Shown piece after piece: positions 58,401 through 64,000 of a stretch of DNA of 64,000 bases (positions are counted from its first letter, which is position 1; each line of letters opens with the position of its first letter). Source of the DNA: UBA3700 sp963592135 (GTDB lineage Bacteria > Bacillota > Clostridia > Christensenellales > UBA3700); assembly GCA_963592135.1 (NCBI GenBank), contig CAVAVP010000030.1, positions 1 through 64,000 of the forward strand. The letters run 5' to 3'. The notes under the pieces were generated by a model. The model did no database searches. It saw nothing but the letters and a program-made list of their open reading frames with translations, and had not been told where the DNA came from. Position numbers and translations under genes: made by a program.

Positions 58401-61400
58401 ACCGCCAAACAAAGCAACTGCTATATTATATACTCTACATTCTTCAAAAGATATTTCCATATAAGATAAGTCTCTATCTTTAACTACCGGCAAATATCCA
58501 CCTATACCACCTACAAATCCGTTTGGATTTGATACAATTCCTGAACTTTTTACTGAGTTTTCAGTTAATATATAACCTTTACCTGCTACTACGCAATTAG
58601 CAATTTCGCCTTTAAATTGAGCACCAACAATACCTCCTACTGTTGCATAAGAACCATTTGTATAACTGCCAGATAATAACCCAAATCTTGAATTGTTTTC
58701 AAACTTAACAGTGCAGTTATAAATTGAACTAGAACTAACACCTGCAATTACGCCTATAGAATATCTATTCGCACTTGTAGAAGCTGATGCTGTTAATCCA
58801 ACTTTACCGCCACCTTTTATAGTTACGCTACACCATTCAATTGTGCCTGAATTTGCACCCGCTATAACGCCGTATACATTTTTTTCTCCAGATACGGTAT
58901 TAAATGCATAGTAAGAATTGTCCGATGAAGTTGTTAAAACAATATTAACACTCTTAACATGACCATTATTAGCACCTAGTAACGTTCCTGCTACATAAAT
59001 ATTTTTACCATTCCAACTTCCACTTGTTGGAGTAAATGATACCGAAGTATTCGTATATGTAATAGTTTTATTATTACCATCAAAAGTCTTCTTGTCATTT
59101 AAAACTCCTGACCAAACTATACTACCCGTTTCTAAAGCTGTTGCAAGTTTGCCATAACCTGCGCAATATCTATATACAGAATATGTTGTCGAACCCGTAT
59201 TTGCTACGAAATCCTTATATTCTTCGTAAGAGTTTATGTTAAGATAAGGTCTTACAATTACAGTAGAGATGGTAGCCTCAATTGTTGTATCTGTAATAAT
59301 TGCATTCGCATCAGATGTAGACATTGTGAATACACCTTTATCAAGGTTTGTTGTATATGTTACCTTGCTGTCGCCGTTTGGTGTTATATAAACTGTATTT
59401 CCATTAATTGAAGCATCTATTCCATAATAGAAACTCTCAGAGCCTGCATTTGCCGAAGTTATAGCTTTTATTGAATTATATGAAATATTTATTTCACCTG
59501 AATCTGTGTCTAATGATACATTATCTAAAAGTTGATTACCTAAAGTTCCATCACCACAATCTCCAATACTTATACCTGCAATACCTGTTATATAAACATT
59601 TGCAGAAGAAAGACCTTCATTATTTCCTAGAATTGAAGCAACATCGCCAAATAAACACTTTGTGTAATTTTCTGGCGTATTATTTGTATACCAAATTAAA
59701 CCACCATATGTATGAGTATAATCCTTACCATTAGATATTGAGTCTGAAAGTATTGTATTATATTTTCCTGTTAGATAACCCCAGGAACCATAGTTTGCGC
59801 CTATTGTTCCATAGTTAAATGAAGTTGATGAAGTAAATACACCCGGTTCTACATTTTCCGTACCAAACTTGACTCTATTGGTTGCAGTATAAGTAGCAGC
59901 GGATGTTGTTCCATTACCTTCTTCACATCCTATGCCTAAAAAACATCCCACATAATTATTGCCTGCTGCACTTGAATAACCAAAGATTGTTCCATAATTT
60001 GAAATAGAAGAACCATCTATCTCTCCACCTGAAGATACACCTACCACTCCACCAAGAGCGTATGCATTAACCTTAACAGACTCACTACCTGCTTTTATAT
60101 AACCATAGTTTTTAACTGAACAAGCATTTACTTTGCCGCCGTTAGATATATATCCAACGATTCCGCCAAGAGCTACCGTACAGCCTGCTCCTGCTGTTGC
60201 AAGCAAGTTGCCAGCATTAGAATCACTTGTTCCTGAGATATACTGACAATGGTTAACCTCTCCAGTTGAGTATCCTACAATTCCACCTGCATAAACATTA
60301 GCTGATGCATAGAATCTTACCTCATATCCTTTAAAATAATAGATTCCAGGACCATCTCCACTACCAAAGCTGCTTGTCCAAGCAGAATCTTTTTGAGTAT
60401 TTAAGGTTGAGGCTATATTTGTAAATATTAAGCTATTTAAAACTCCTGCATTTTTACCAACAAAACCACCACCATAAATTGTGCCCTTAAAGTCTTCGAC
60501 GCTAAATGGCACATTGGTTCCGCTTCTTGATATTGATTCTATAGTTCCCTTCGAGCCATTTATACCACAAACAAGACCAAAATAACCATTTTTTGCTTCT
60601 CCTGTCATTCCAAAATGTACTCTGTATTTATGGGTAGCATTTGCACCTCTTGTATCGTCTTCTGTTGTTTCAACAAACTCAAAAGTATTGTTGGCCATAT
60701 AGCCATTATTAATACCAACATCTAAACCGGCAGCAAAATTATAACCTGAAGACGTTCCTTTAAATGTTAGTAATCTTTGATAATAAATCTTGCATCCTGT
60801 TATATATCCACAATTTATACCAGAAATTGTACCTACTGCTGAATTTCTACCATGATGTCCTTCTATTGTCAATCTTGGACTTCTCCAATCGTTACCACTA
60901 AGTCCTTCAACGTACCATTTAAAGGTAAATCCCTTTATTACACCATAATTTAGAGCAATTAAAGAAGCTCCTGCGTAATAAATTTCTCCATCAATTGTTG
61001 TGTAAGCCGGATACTGTGTATTATAATCCCCCGTATAACTTGTTTCTGTTGTTGATGAACCTGATGCCGTAACTACACCACTTTTACCGCTAATTTGTGC
61101 TGTAACACCTGTACCATTGTCAAAATCATCTGAGCTTGATACTTGGTTCCACATCTTCATTTCACATGTTTGACCATTTCCGTTTAATGTCTTATATGAG
61201 GCCATTATTCTAGAACCATCAAATGCTCTATTATTCCAAACTTGAGTTGTTATTGTAGCAGAAGTAGCGGATGCATATTCATTTGAATCGTAATAGTGGC
61301 CATTTATAAAAGTTATAATATTTGTTGCTGAACCAGTGTCTAATATTGACCAATCATTATTATGTGTTAAATCTTTATTAACATTACTTACCACTCTAAT

Positions 61401-64000
61401 TCTTATTTCATAGTTTGAATTAGTGGCAGCCGAATTATATTCACTTGTATTTTTAGCAGCCTCACAATATCCTGTATATCCAGCGCTATATCCACTGCCT
61501 GTTGTTCCTATAACAGTGTTAGTGCTGTTTACAATGCCACATTTATAGTTATTTCTTAATCTATTTAAAACAGTCTTATTTGTAGCATCTTCTTTCCAAG
61601 AAACACTAAAATAGTAATTACCAACAGCAGATGACGATGTTGCTGATGCTGTTAATGTTAAATAATCCAAGAAGTTATAACCTGCATTTACTTCACTTCC
61701 CCATTCAACAATTTTTGTAAAATAACTTGAATAATCACTTGCTACTGAATTTATTTTAGAAATATTATCGGCTCCACTTACGAAAATGAAGTCATAATAA
61801 TTACCTGTTGTATCTATAATTGAATCATATAAATCTTTTGTATCATCAAATAAAAGATACATTCTTCTTTGAGTTATAGTATATGTATAAATAGGATTAC
61901 GTTCTTTTGTAACAACATCATAGTTTGTGTCGCTTGTTGTCATTGAATATATCAAATTGTAAGTTCCACAATCTTGAATCTCTGTGCCTGTAAATGATGT
62001 TGTTGTTCCTGGATATAGACTTGTATATGTGCTACTTGATGTTAAAGATACAGCACTTTTTTGTGAAACGCCAGCTTTTATAACATAAACAGTTGTTCCT
62101 TTTGAATTTACAAGTGTAGCATTTAAATTGCCATAACTTGAACCTAAAAGTGTAGAAACTGAAATTGCATAATTAGGCAACGAAATAGAGTCAGAAATTC
62201 TTTCAAAACCAAATTCGATTTCATTTTTTATAATCGTATATGTATATGTACATGTACAAGAAGTTAAACTATTTGTTCCTCTATAGGTCCAGGTTATATC
62301 ATAAACCCCAGCATTAGAAACACTTGATCCAGAAGTTATTGAAACTGTTGATGTAGTTGACGTTAACGTTTCTTCCCTAACACCAGTTTTGCCATCGTTT
62401 TCTGTATACCATTTTATAGAAGCTGTAGGAATTATAACAGCATCAAAGTCAAATTTCTTACTCTCGCTTACTGTACCTGAAGTTAGTTGTTTATAAACTC
62501 CACTGCCTAATTGATCTCCTATTGTTGTAAATTCTATATATGTTGTAGCCTTATTTATTGTATATGTGTACACAAGGCTAACGCTTTCATAATTATTTGT
62601 ACCAGGGAATGTATAAGTAATCTTATATACTCCAGCGGTTTTTGCATTAGATTGAGTATAAGTTGAATTATCTTTTAAAACACTTCTTGTTGCGTTTCCT
62701 AAAGATTTACCGCCATTAGACAAAGTAATAGAAGCTGTAGGAATTTGAGATTGTTGATCGTTATAAACTTTACTACCACTTATAGCATTACTTGTACCTA
62801 TATAAGTTGATACATCACTATATCCAATTAAAGTTACATTTAAAATTGTTGTTCCTTTTGTAATGTTATAACTAAAGGCATGTTCTCCTTGAAGTGTAAA
62901 GTCTGCTTCATCTGAACTTGTGGATGAAGTGTTAGCCTTAACTGTAAATGTATAGGAATTAACGTCTAAAGCAGTTGTAGCGCTTGAAGTAAATGTTAAT
63001 TCTCCATTTTTAATCATTTGGTCATAATTTAAAAGTGAAAGCGAAGGGGAACCACTTGCTTGCGATTCTTGTAAAACACTATTATAGAACTCATAACCTC
63101 TATCTGTTATTGCTCCATTTTCATAAAGAGCATATCCTGAATACTCATAACTGCCTATTATATCTTCATCAAGGGTTAAAGAAGCAGGAGTAATTGTTAT
63201 AGTGTTTGTTGATGTAAATGAATGATTACCATTAATTGTATAATCAACTAAACTTAAATTTATAATTATGGTTCTTACGCTATCTTTTACATGAGATATA
63301 GCAAGAGAAGAATATCCATTTACTGCATCAATATTAGTTAATATTGTATCTGGAGTTGTGTCTGCTGCAGAATTATACGAAATAGAAAAGCTTCCTTTTC
63401 CATTATTTATGATTGAAGTTAATGTTTCACCATTTACATAACCTGAAGATTGAATTTCATTATTTAAAATAATATTTCCTGTTGTTTGGACTCCATGAAC
63501 CACACCATCATAGGAATTATTATAATCACTTGTAGTTAATGTTAGATTAACAGGATTTAATGTAATACTTTCAGTCTTATTATAACTATTAGAACCATTT
63601 ATAGAATAGTTTGTAAATGAAATAGAAATAGGTATACTCTTTACGCTATCTGAAACTGATGTAATTGCTAAGTTATTAAAATTGCTTTCAGTCACATTTG
63701 TTCCGCTTAAAGTCCCTATAGTTACATTTGCATAACCTGAGGATAATAAACTACTTAAGGTTTCTCCGTTTACATAACCACTATTACTAAATAAGCCTTC
63801 TATGGTTATATTATGTGAGACACCATCGTATGTACCTGAATAACTACTTGATGATATAGTTAGAGGAGCACGCGTTATACTTAATTGAACACTAAATGTG
63901 CTTCCTGATGGTAAAAGTACATAATAATCTGAAACTTCTTCGTTTTCTTCTAAGTAGAAACCTTGAGCTTCATTACTATTATATTTGCTTATACTTGAGT
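46422..64000 (-). CDS. Giant repeat-rich surface protein, 5' end outside the window
   Basis: The frame is open from the stop at 46422 to the window edge (at least 5,858 codons). An apparent GTG start at 63695 is not real, because the same frame continues upstream with matching repeats (SGYVNGETLSSLL). The visible order is: MBG-type beta repeats (about 64000-61850); four GLUG-like beta-helix blocks (about 61450-54130) with units such as GGIVGYSTGEVNHCQY; YDG-type repeats (about 53200-50000) with cores KKVYDGST, VKEYDGEN, TKLYDGKN and TKVYDGTD; another helix block (about 49600-48650); a further YDG unit (KEYDSTN); and a final helix block to the stop. Composition is rich in Ser, Thr, Asn, Tyr and Gly. 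The C-terminus (GFIGVEFEI) shows no LPXTG, transmembrane helix or SLH domain. It is probably an adhesin or structural cell-surface protein. Confidence 0.9.
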   Translation of the reverse strand, partial: SSISKYNSNEAQGFYLEENEEVSDYYVLLPSGSTFSVQLSITRAPLTISSSSYSGTYDGVSHNITIEGLFSNSGYVNGETLSSLLSSGYANVTIGTLSGTNVTESNFNNLAITSVSDSVKSIPISISFTNYSINGSNSYNKTESITLNPVNLTLTTSDYNNSYDGVVHGVQTTGNIILNNEIQSSGYVNGETLTSIINNGKGSFSISYNSAADTTPDTILTNIDAVNGYSSLAISHVKDSVRTIIINLSLVDYTINGNHSFTSTNTITITPASLTLDEDIIGSYEYSGYALYENGAITDRGYEFYNSVLQESQASGSPSLSLLNYDQMIKNGELTFTSSATTALDVNSYTFTVKANTSSTSSDEADFTLQGEHAFSYNITKGTTILNVTLIGYSDVSTYIGTSNAISGSKVYNDQQSQIPTASITLSNGGKSLGNATRSVLKDNSTYTQSNAKTAGVYKITYTFPGTNNYESVSLVYTYTINKATTYIEFTTIGDQLGSGVYKQLTSGTVSESKKFDFDAVIIPTASIKWYTENDGKTGVREETLTSTTSTVSITSGSSVSNAGVYDITWTYRGTNSLTSCTCTYTYTIIKNEIEFGFERISDSISLPNYAISVSTLLGSSYGNLNATLVNSKGTTVYVIKAGVSQKSAVSLTSSSTYTSLYPGTTTSFTGTEIQDCGTYNLIYSMTTSDTNYDVVTKERNPIYTYTITQRRMYLLFDDTKDLYDSIIDTTGNYYDFIFVSGADNISKINSVASDYSSYFTKIVEWGSEVNAGYNFLDYLTLTASATSSSAVGNYYFSVSWKEDATNKTVLNRLRNNYKCGIVNSTNTVIGTTGSGYSAGYTGYCEAAKNTSEYNSAATNSNYEIRIRVVSNVNKDLTHNNDWSILDTGSATNIITFINGHYYDSNEYASATSATITTQVWNNRAFDGSRIMASYKTLNGNGQTCEMKMWNQVSSSDDFDNGTGVTAQISGKSGVVTASGSSTTETSYTGDYNTQYPAYTTIDGEIYYAGASLIALNYGVIKGFTFKWYVEGLSGNDWRSPRLTIEGHHGRNSAVGTISGINCGYITGCKIYYQRLLTFKGTSSGYNFAAGLDVGINNGYMANNTFEFVETTEDDTRGANATHKYRVHFGMTGEAKNGYFGLVCGINGSKGTIESISRSGTNVPFSVEDFKGTIYGGGFVGKNAGVLNSLIFTNIASTLNTQKDSAWTSSFGSGDGPGIYYFKGYEVRFYASANVYAGGIVGYSTGEVNHCQYISGTSDSNAGNLLATAGAGCTVALGGIVGYISNGGKVNACSVKNYGYIKAGSESVKVNAYALGGVVGVSSGGEIDGSSISNYGTIFGYSSAAGNNYVGCFLGIGCEEGNGTTSAATYTATNRVKFGTENVEPGVFTSSTSFNYGTIGANYGSWGYLTGKYNTILSDSISNGKDYTHTYGGLIWYTNNTPENYTKCLFGDVASILGNNEGLSSANVYITGIAGISIGDCGDGTLGNQLLDNVSLDTDSGEINISYNSIKAITSANAGSESFYYGIDASINGNTVYITPNGDSKVTYTTNLDKGVFTMSTSDANAIITDTTIEATISTVIVRPYLNINSYEEYKDFVANTGSTTYSVYRYCAGYGKLATALETGSIVWSGVLNDKKTFDGNNKTITYTNTSVSFTPTSGSWNGKNIYVAGTLLGANNGHVKSVNIVLTTSSDNSYYAFNTVSGEKNVYGVIAGANSGTIEWCSVTIKGGGKVGLTASASTSANRYSIGVIAGVSSSSIYNCTVKFENNSRFGLLSGSYTNGSYATVGGIVGAQFKGEIANCVVAGKGYILTENSVKSSGIVSNPNGFVGGIGGYLPVVKDRDLSYMEISFEECRVYNIAVALFGGIESASTSYVNSKGNSAGVGGTGYISGKGTACSSVSSYERLKTLDLGACFIVGTGEPTAVDWKAAVVQNTIFGGITYNEHTLSAESNKEAYVEMYWYDIPGIAFLSLNDYSVRGKGVAEMVSSASITVSFPSNISHSLGSEIIVDNITIHFYKNTNSDQTSLSLTSLVLAVNSNATLIDTAITSISKVGEQTPTILDKGTSTSTTLGGYTAVEGTSVMLKLKVGYSVSIASESITWNDATSLNQSPFYCFISGRGNRIVYAGAKEATLTGDITYDKKISAAIEFVEGKVLDGNGHTFYSNWVGKSESDGGNYISGLTDGLPSGNWDENGYDSVGGNKRESKDYPYWYELNNKDYYGVSDLISINRGTIKNLNVSYRSGATGHAYAGMNADTSYGAIAGINLGTIENCTVIYNCPAAYIGSGASYTLVMGAAVGINIGSINNLTVNMVSTFTLSGTTGNNLFSSGVGINYGDINNIDIVNKAGVYLTATSDGNSSTVAGGIVAINSGGSVQYAKISGEGIFKIGTYTSNTTTTTIGEETTTITTRTYSTKYLYFAVGIAISNNGSEEETLPGLLAPIYSCIKNNDNKVDHIIIDYGGDIFAYAQNYMTGIAFAHAGSSTTAVGNLRYGNIFWNSDYNTNIALAVESTSGINLFQEGTIASAGFPLMGYTGNANKGDFSFVKGAQVYSNVDEELSWDLNSGDLIFSTSNYAMSSSKIFESFESLYMPGLDKQYDFKDSNNTSEYYTFTKGNASTKTTITMTEKMMDMLVVDAASSYSGGALRVNIEFFFPYVEINDIYQLVQYIWFTSDDTGSDKIFNYYLRTYENQIKQLIDRGEKKAKTGAISDGDYSGAWCTESEWDNVSYNWKYTGNEDAYYITYNGANYYLLLEKYCSNGDVLPIYSSNNAKLTSDIVLDKYTYADGATTMSVDFGFNYTSWKEYASLKKLDGQNHSITIVASDYNHYSGSSLGSFSKWAYVKTRAEHSGSMYSMSAATNYANNYSVNYVPLTDIANTPGKGSSGVYIYGGFLGIIRGEISNVDFILQEYSLINIVKDTVAQVSYEDNDNKGNSDLNNYEKSQSDSSLDAIVLPRSILAGVVAGYITGKIEGCSLTMQQYSQIYVNKAAGVTDSDESIYNAALVGGYCGLLGMDAQISNSTLMLEEGVNIGVRNTGYFFSNTVSYARKGAVRAYAGGFAGMMVAGSLMYNLVLEGDSTSKIFAFTDHRTWGWYNSYYASFDTFASAGGGVVGCNTVNTYWNQSELGHGLVDGVIFNWSGASISMFNSSTSTGYAAKEDMRIYYIGGNIAGVIGEGSDVESFSISGNKETNEYVRNLYYVYEISSYNTLYQEHGDIYSYSCSATETSYIQKGNGTKTIYVYGPSAGSNGLNFCTINNYKTSYIRNSDGSYSLGSGDGSVQFSGSSSHPGKIVDGNLICVSEAISGTPVISTRTLTLWKLENESAIGTGINYNNATSTKSGNNYIYVSSAYKDLDPTSIGYTQITSGLTNIMSWADTSRNSNVKFSFEVNDGDTSSVMWAIDIYKGVIDGNSLRSAENTISEIPVYAFAKSLEDSLTYKKQEYTIIRGQGDGMKIMYCTGSAASLSPDKNYYTNEISVDKTEYYAQSAIMYDGTTDAADEALTIYDSNGNIIDRLSSAIKDSIVTTAKNDNDILRTIYKRVGSTWNEVDATADLTAVGYYKVIYEVLANEDDYGIINPNAYVNRDYRTQFFSSDGSTSTYFEDTGNYLVETYTLYVAIAPVYLNITEIKKVYDGSTDYIYKGSDGTNYSSVKAAVDQNFAYAKDGTIPSVSCSDGVIKSNVGTNVQITLDAKYDNAEIGNRSITLKTEDTISYDIYRKDANTGAWVKWSVESPLLKSSSVSERKAYFSLTILNGVLSSSSNTITYGYNESLSSGYTITNGSTVTGFDESITCKVHIDKANAPTIEIKDPILSYVYTGKNIEYGVEWAGHITITDQFGTVLDAESMINSKELTITGDGTNVKDVKSSGYTIKFTIAYVGNKYSNTTTESDVTVYVTPALLTITKVVKEYDGENDISSAAFAYNADGKTSGLYEQDKITFTGSYASSKVSSSINVTITTSSTNINGTSYNIVGGNYYLKASTINGIGVIYPTGAEIVLANKNYDKTNKVDYSGSGETSKTSILIKTTSSSTLGVTVVNVQPSATYSSKDVGNCNLQVSLNAFTYVNEKGASVTLYRLEDSNYCIEDASSASYTATGKAYIIPINMTISYVYKTYDGTTTFPSEEANYVLLGNNNEFAKVDGTFSDANVKYEGGKYNDINVNTVAYTYMYVSGDSTVSKTVYRVLSSNSATNYTLDATLSGSAYVIEGIGVIIPKLVTIKNVTKLYDGKNTFDTASFNADKGEKWEIVDDGGASVTYHLVGTMGISASDGKNATNGKNLYQVNLNDSGSSATTPCVATFTFDGVDYTWLHYTFNLYHNYYVTSTSIAGIGDVLQRVINVATSGTGTLSSLSFTVNSKVNSSGKVNIQSGNATTTYLYGQYYSIENLTASFNWSGSRPTLSNGKLTVDGSTLTFKLKYNGSDAKVTNAGSYTFTLSLTSTSSNFTFNDYTIRLTINKRALSQSEITVSLGAVTKVYDGTDSTEEIEVGTPTIKATAQGVSSTENVTLSGTPQVSSLAATDMINVSVDENGEIQSYSATAVVALSNFTSQNYTFNGSITTSVQYKIMPYELTLSGIYEKEFNGTSTGIKLNGTNNEIVEISYSGIGTLPGLYFNVTPTEAIAVSVDSSLSENNKDASIPANYTITVSAIDLTINPATIIAERQYGTDSFNVAVAITNLEGFDFLKEYKNTEGNAIISDVIYEDVVQNLNSTTHKTELKSVLVAAFAVRCNNAAWTNFETSNISNINIYSDTLEFIFTGLSELDTVSLTDRYSFAMYNNENKTSGSNIAISSSELGDGQFNGTYTITGTAVSTAEELIALINAGNDGYLTNNIYGFEATSLNATSYSGTLYGNGYSIILTGNFNINETSAALFIPTLQTQGGLYDINFKYATNTEINEELTSVGLVVNTNKGTISNCSLELLKDLTLVKDEEGNVLTKATVGGFAHTSTGILTNVTVVYSAQETYSLFAGLAYSASGTINYISARNNTASTSILGKAMFNTLSTTIEYAIDAITCVHTLVGSGNITSIYDTTSTILAFYANNYTDGYLDYYFTHEGKYTTDNARHNEYVNGGSDNTNTTYYKDYRITTSQTPVLAIEVIAPLGDFIWAAFSVDYTEYKTNLNRAVGIFNIGDDLVSVALYTEANDISYTIFNPIIGAVAGVKIAAGIDTIIEKEYSGSVQKAEFASEDNTKTFVISGTEVGTYTTYLDGGSSEGGTAVSGYDVERFIAEIVTGESGEEKIMLIITPKQLTNAPTITKEYDSTNIAETELKAKDTDANTSLYAVGEYSDSKVGEGYNVSYYSTTKAVAAVNVNGTYKFITYRAYNTDENNNIVYIVEFIDIDGANFTSATNVTSVNVQSLARAYYQLVTVEQINALEYKTFEAGISEDSITSVYVYDLTFSHTIDSSASNAESSVVYGTDIYYTNTVYNIGAQGEKIYNKNYNYLANTSNTFTLTSVMASTTESTSTSFVVSNKGSITKRTIEANFSNLDQSYRTELSLIGVEIGEVSNLTNIPHSLSSDDLQTLISNINTELESAEFNEDILATVSADYVTTDNGKYYATQANTYVKVLLENPTAPISVSNNLAVTITGENYLTLRYFAFDKTSNRFIIDTFEALLMIDNNLDGNEGEYQSLNYIVTNDLYGRSQLVNTFTNEFSGTIEGNNKKVKNFVLVGDTSTGLFGTLSNTASIEKLTFAQVLVIASGEASMSVVSTNNNGKLDNIKVEAEFVAEENVVIKVVANNNSGTTTNSTAFVQTSILSYSVEAESSSTNDIVVLQRVYNEKNIDNIVTKITINGLDTNPSSSAYTLSDISENAMNLAIQGLNNTGLAITNKVVKINNFREYWAYVNICPFLSISEEDLAGFIGVEFEI

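Noticed and set aside
46422..63695. GTG at 63695 as the true start of the giant gene
   Set aside because: The same frame stays open to the window edge and continues with repeat-like sequence, so the start lies outside the window.

Overview
The window comes from a low-GC, anaerobic, Gram-positive-type bacterium (Bacillota, probably Clostridia-like). The evidence is a class III ribonucleotide reductase with its radical-SAM activase, further radical-SAM genes, a cysteine T-box leader, BirA and very large Ser/Thr/Asn-rich surface proteins. A run of ten N (21100-21109) marks an assembly gap, so this is probably a metagenome or draft scaffold. Nearly all genes lie on the minus strand. I cannot name the species.

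Layout. 1-3.4 kb: partial ABM-domain protein, small unknown ORF, nrdG and nrdD behind a consensus promoter with paired NrdR boxes. 3.5-7.5 kb: MFS transporter and trmB, divergent from a DUF2804 protein and a membrane-anchored unknown. 7.6-11.5 kb: malate module (malic enzyme, Ldh2-type dehydrogenase, GPH symporter). 11.6-13.6 kb: four tRNAs (elongator Met, initiator Met, Glu, Val), a Ppx/GppA phosphatase and a small membrane protein. 13.6-20.3 kb: housekeeping genes, with T-box-controlled cysE-cysS-rsmI and plsY-ychF-argS. 20.4-21.4 kb: decayed ATPase gene, gap, and a 43-codon acidic peptide. 21.4-31.6 kb: COG1313 radical SAM protein, Mrp ATPase, epimerase-like protein, a 2147-residue subtilisin-like/leucine-rich-repeat surface protein and an aminotransferase. 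31.7-39 kb: rsmF, then an envelope-acylation operon (two SGNH-like proteins, MBOAT, small membrane protein, acyl carrier protein, FkbH-like protein). 39.3-45.4 kb: intact Fic gene, P-type ATPase, and remnants of an AlbA/AAA_4-type regulator, a HipA/CtkA-like kinase and a resolvase-HTH protein. 45.4-64 kb: birA and a gene of more than 5,850 codons that runs off the window edge.

How the genes may work together. The most promising system is 32,987-38,975. It has the layout of a dlt operon (carrier protein, small membrane protein, MBOAT, extracytoplasmic SGNH proteins), but an FkbH-like enzyme replaces the DltA adenylating ligase. Characterised FkbH enzymes load a glyceryl unit from 1,3-bisphosphoglycerate onto a carrier protein, so I infer a pathway adding glyceryl-derived or related acyl groups to a surface polymer. 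Its promoter, and those of three other genes, place the -10 hexamer only 6-7 nt before the ATG with no Shine-Dalgarno sequence, suggesting leaderless transcripts. The giant gene and the protease/LRR gene encode surface proteins with unusual or missing anchors. The decayed kinase, resolvase and ATPase genes around the intact Fic gene mark a graveyard of accessory regulatory or toxin-type genes.
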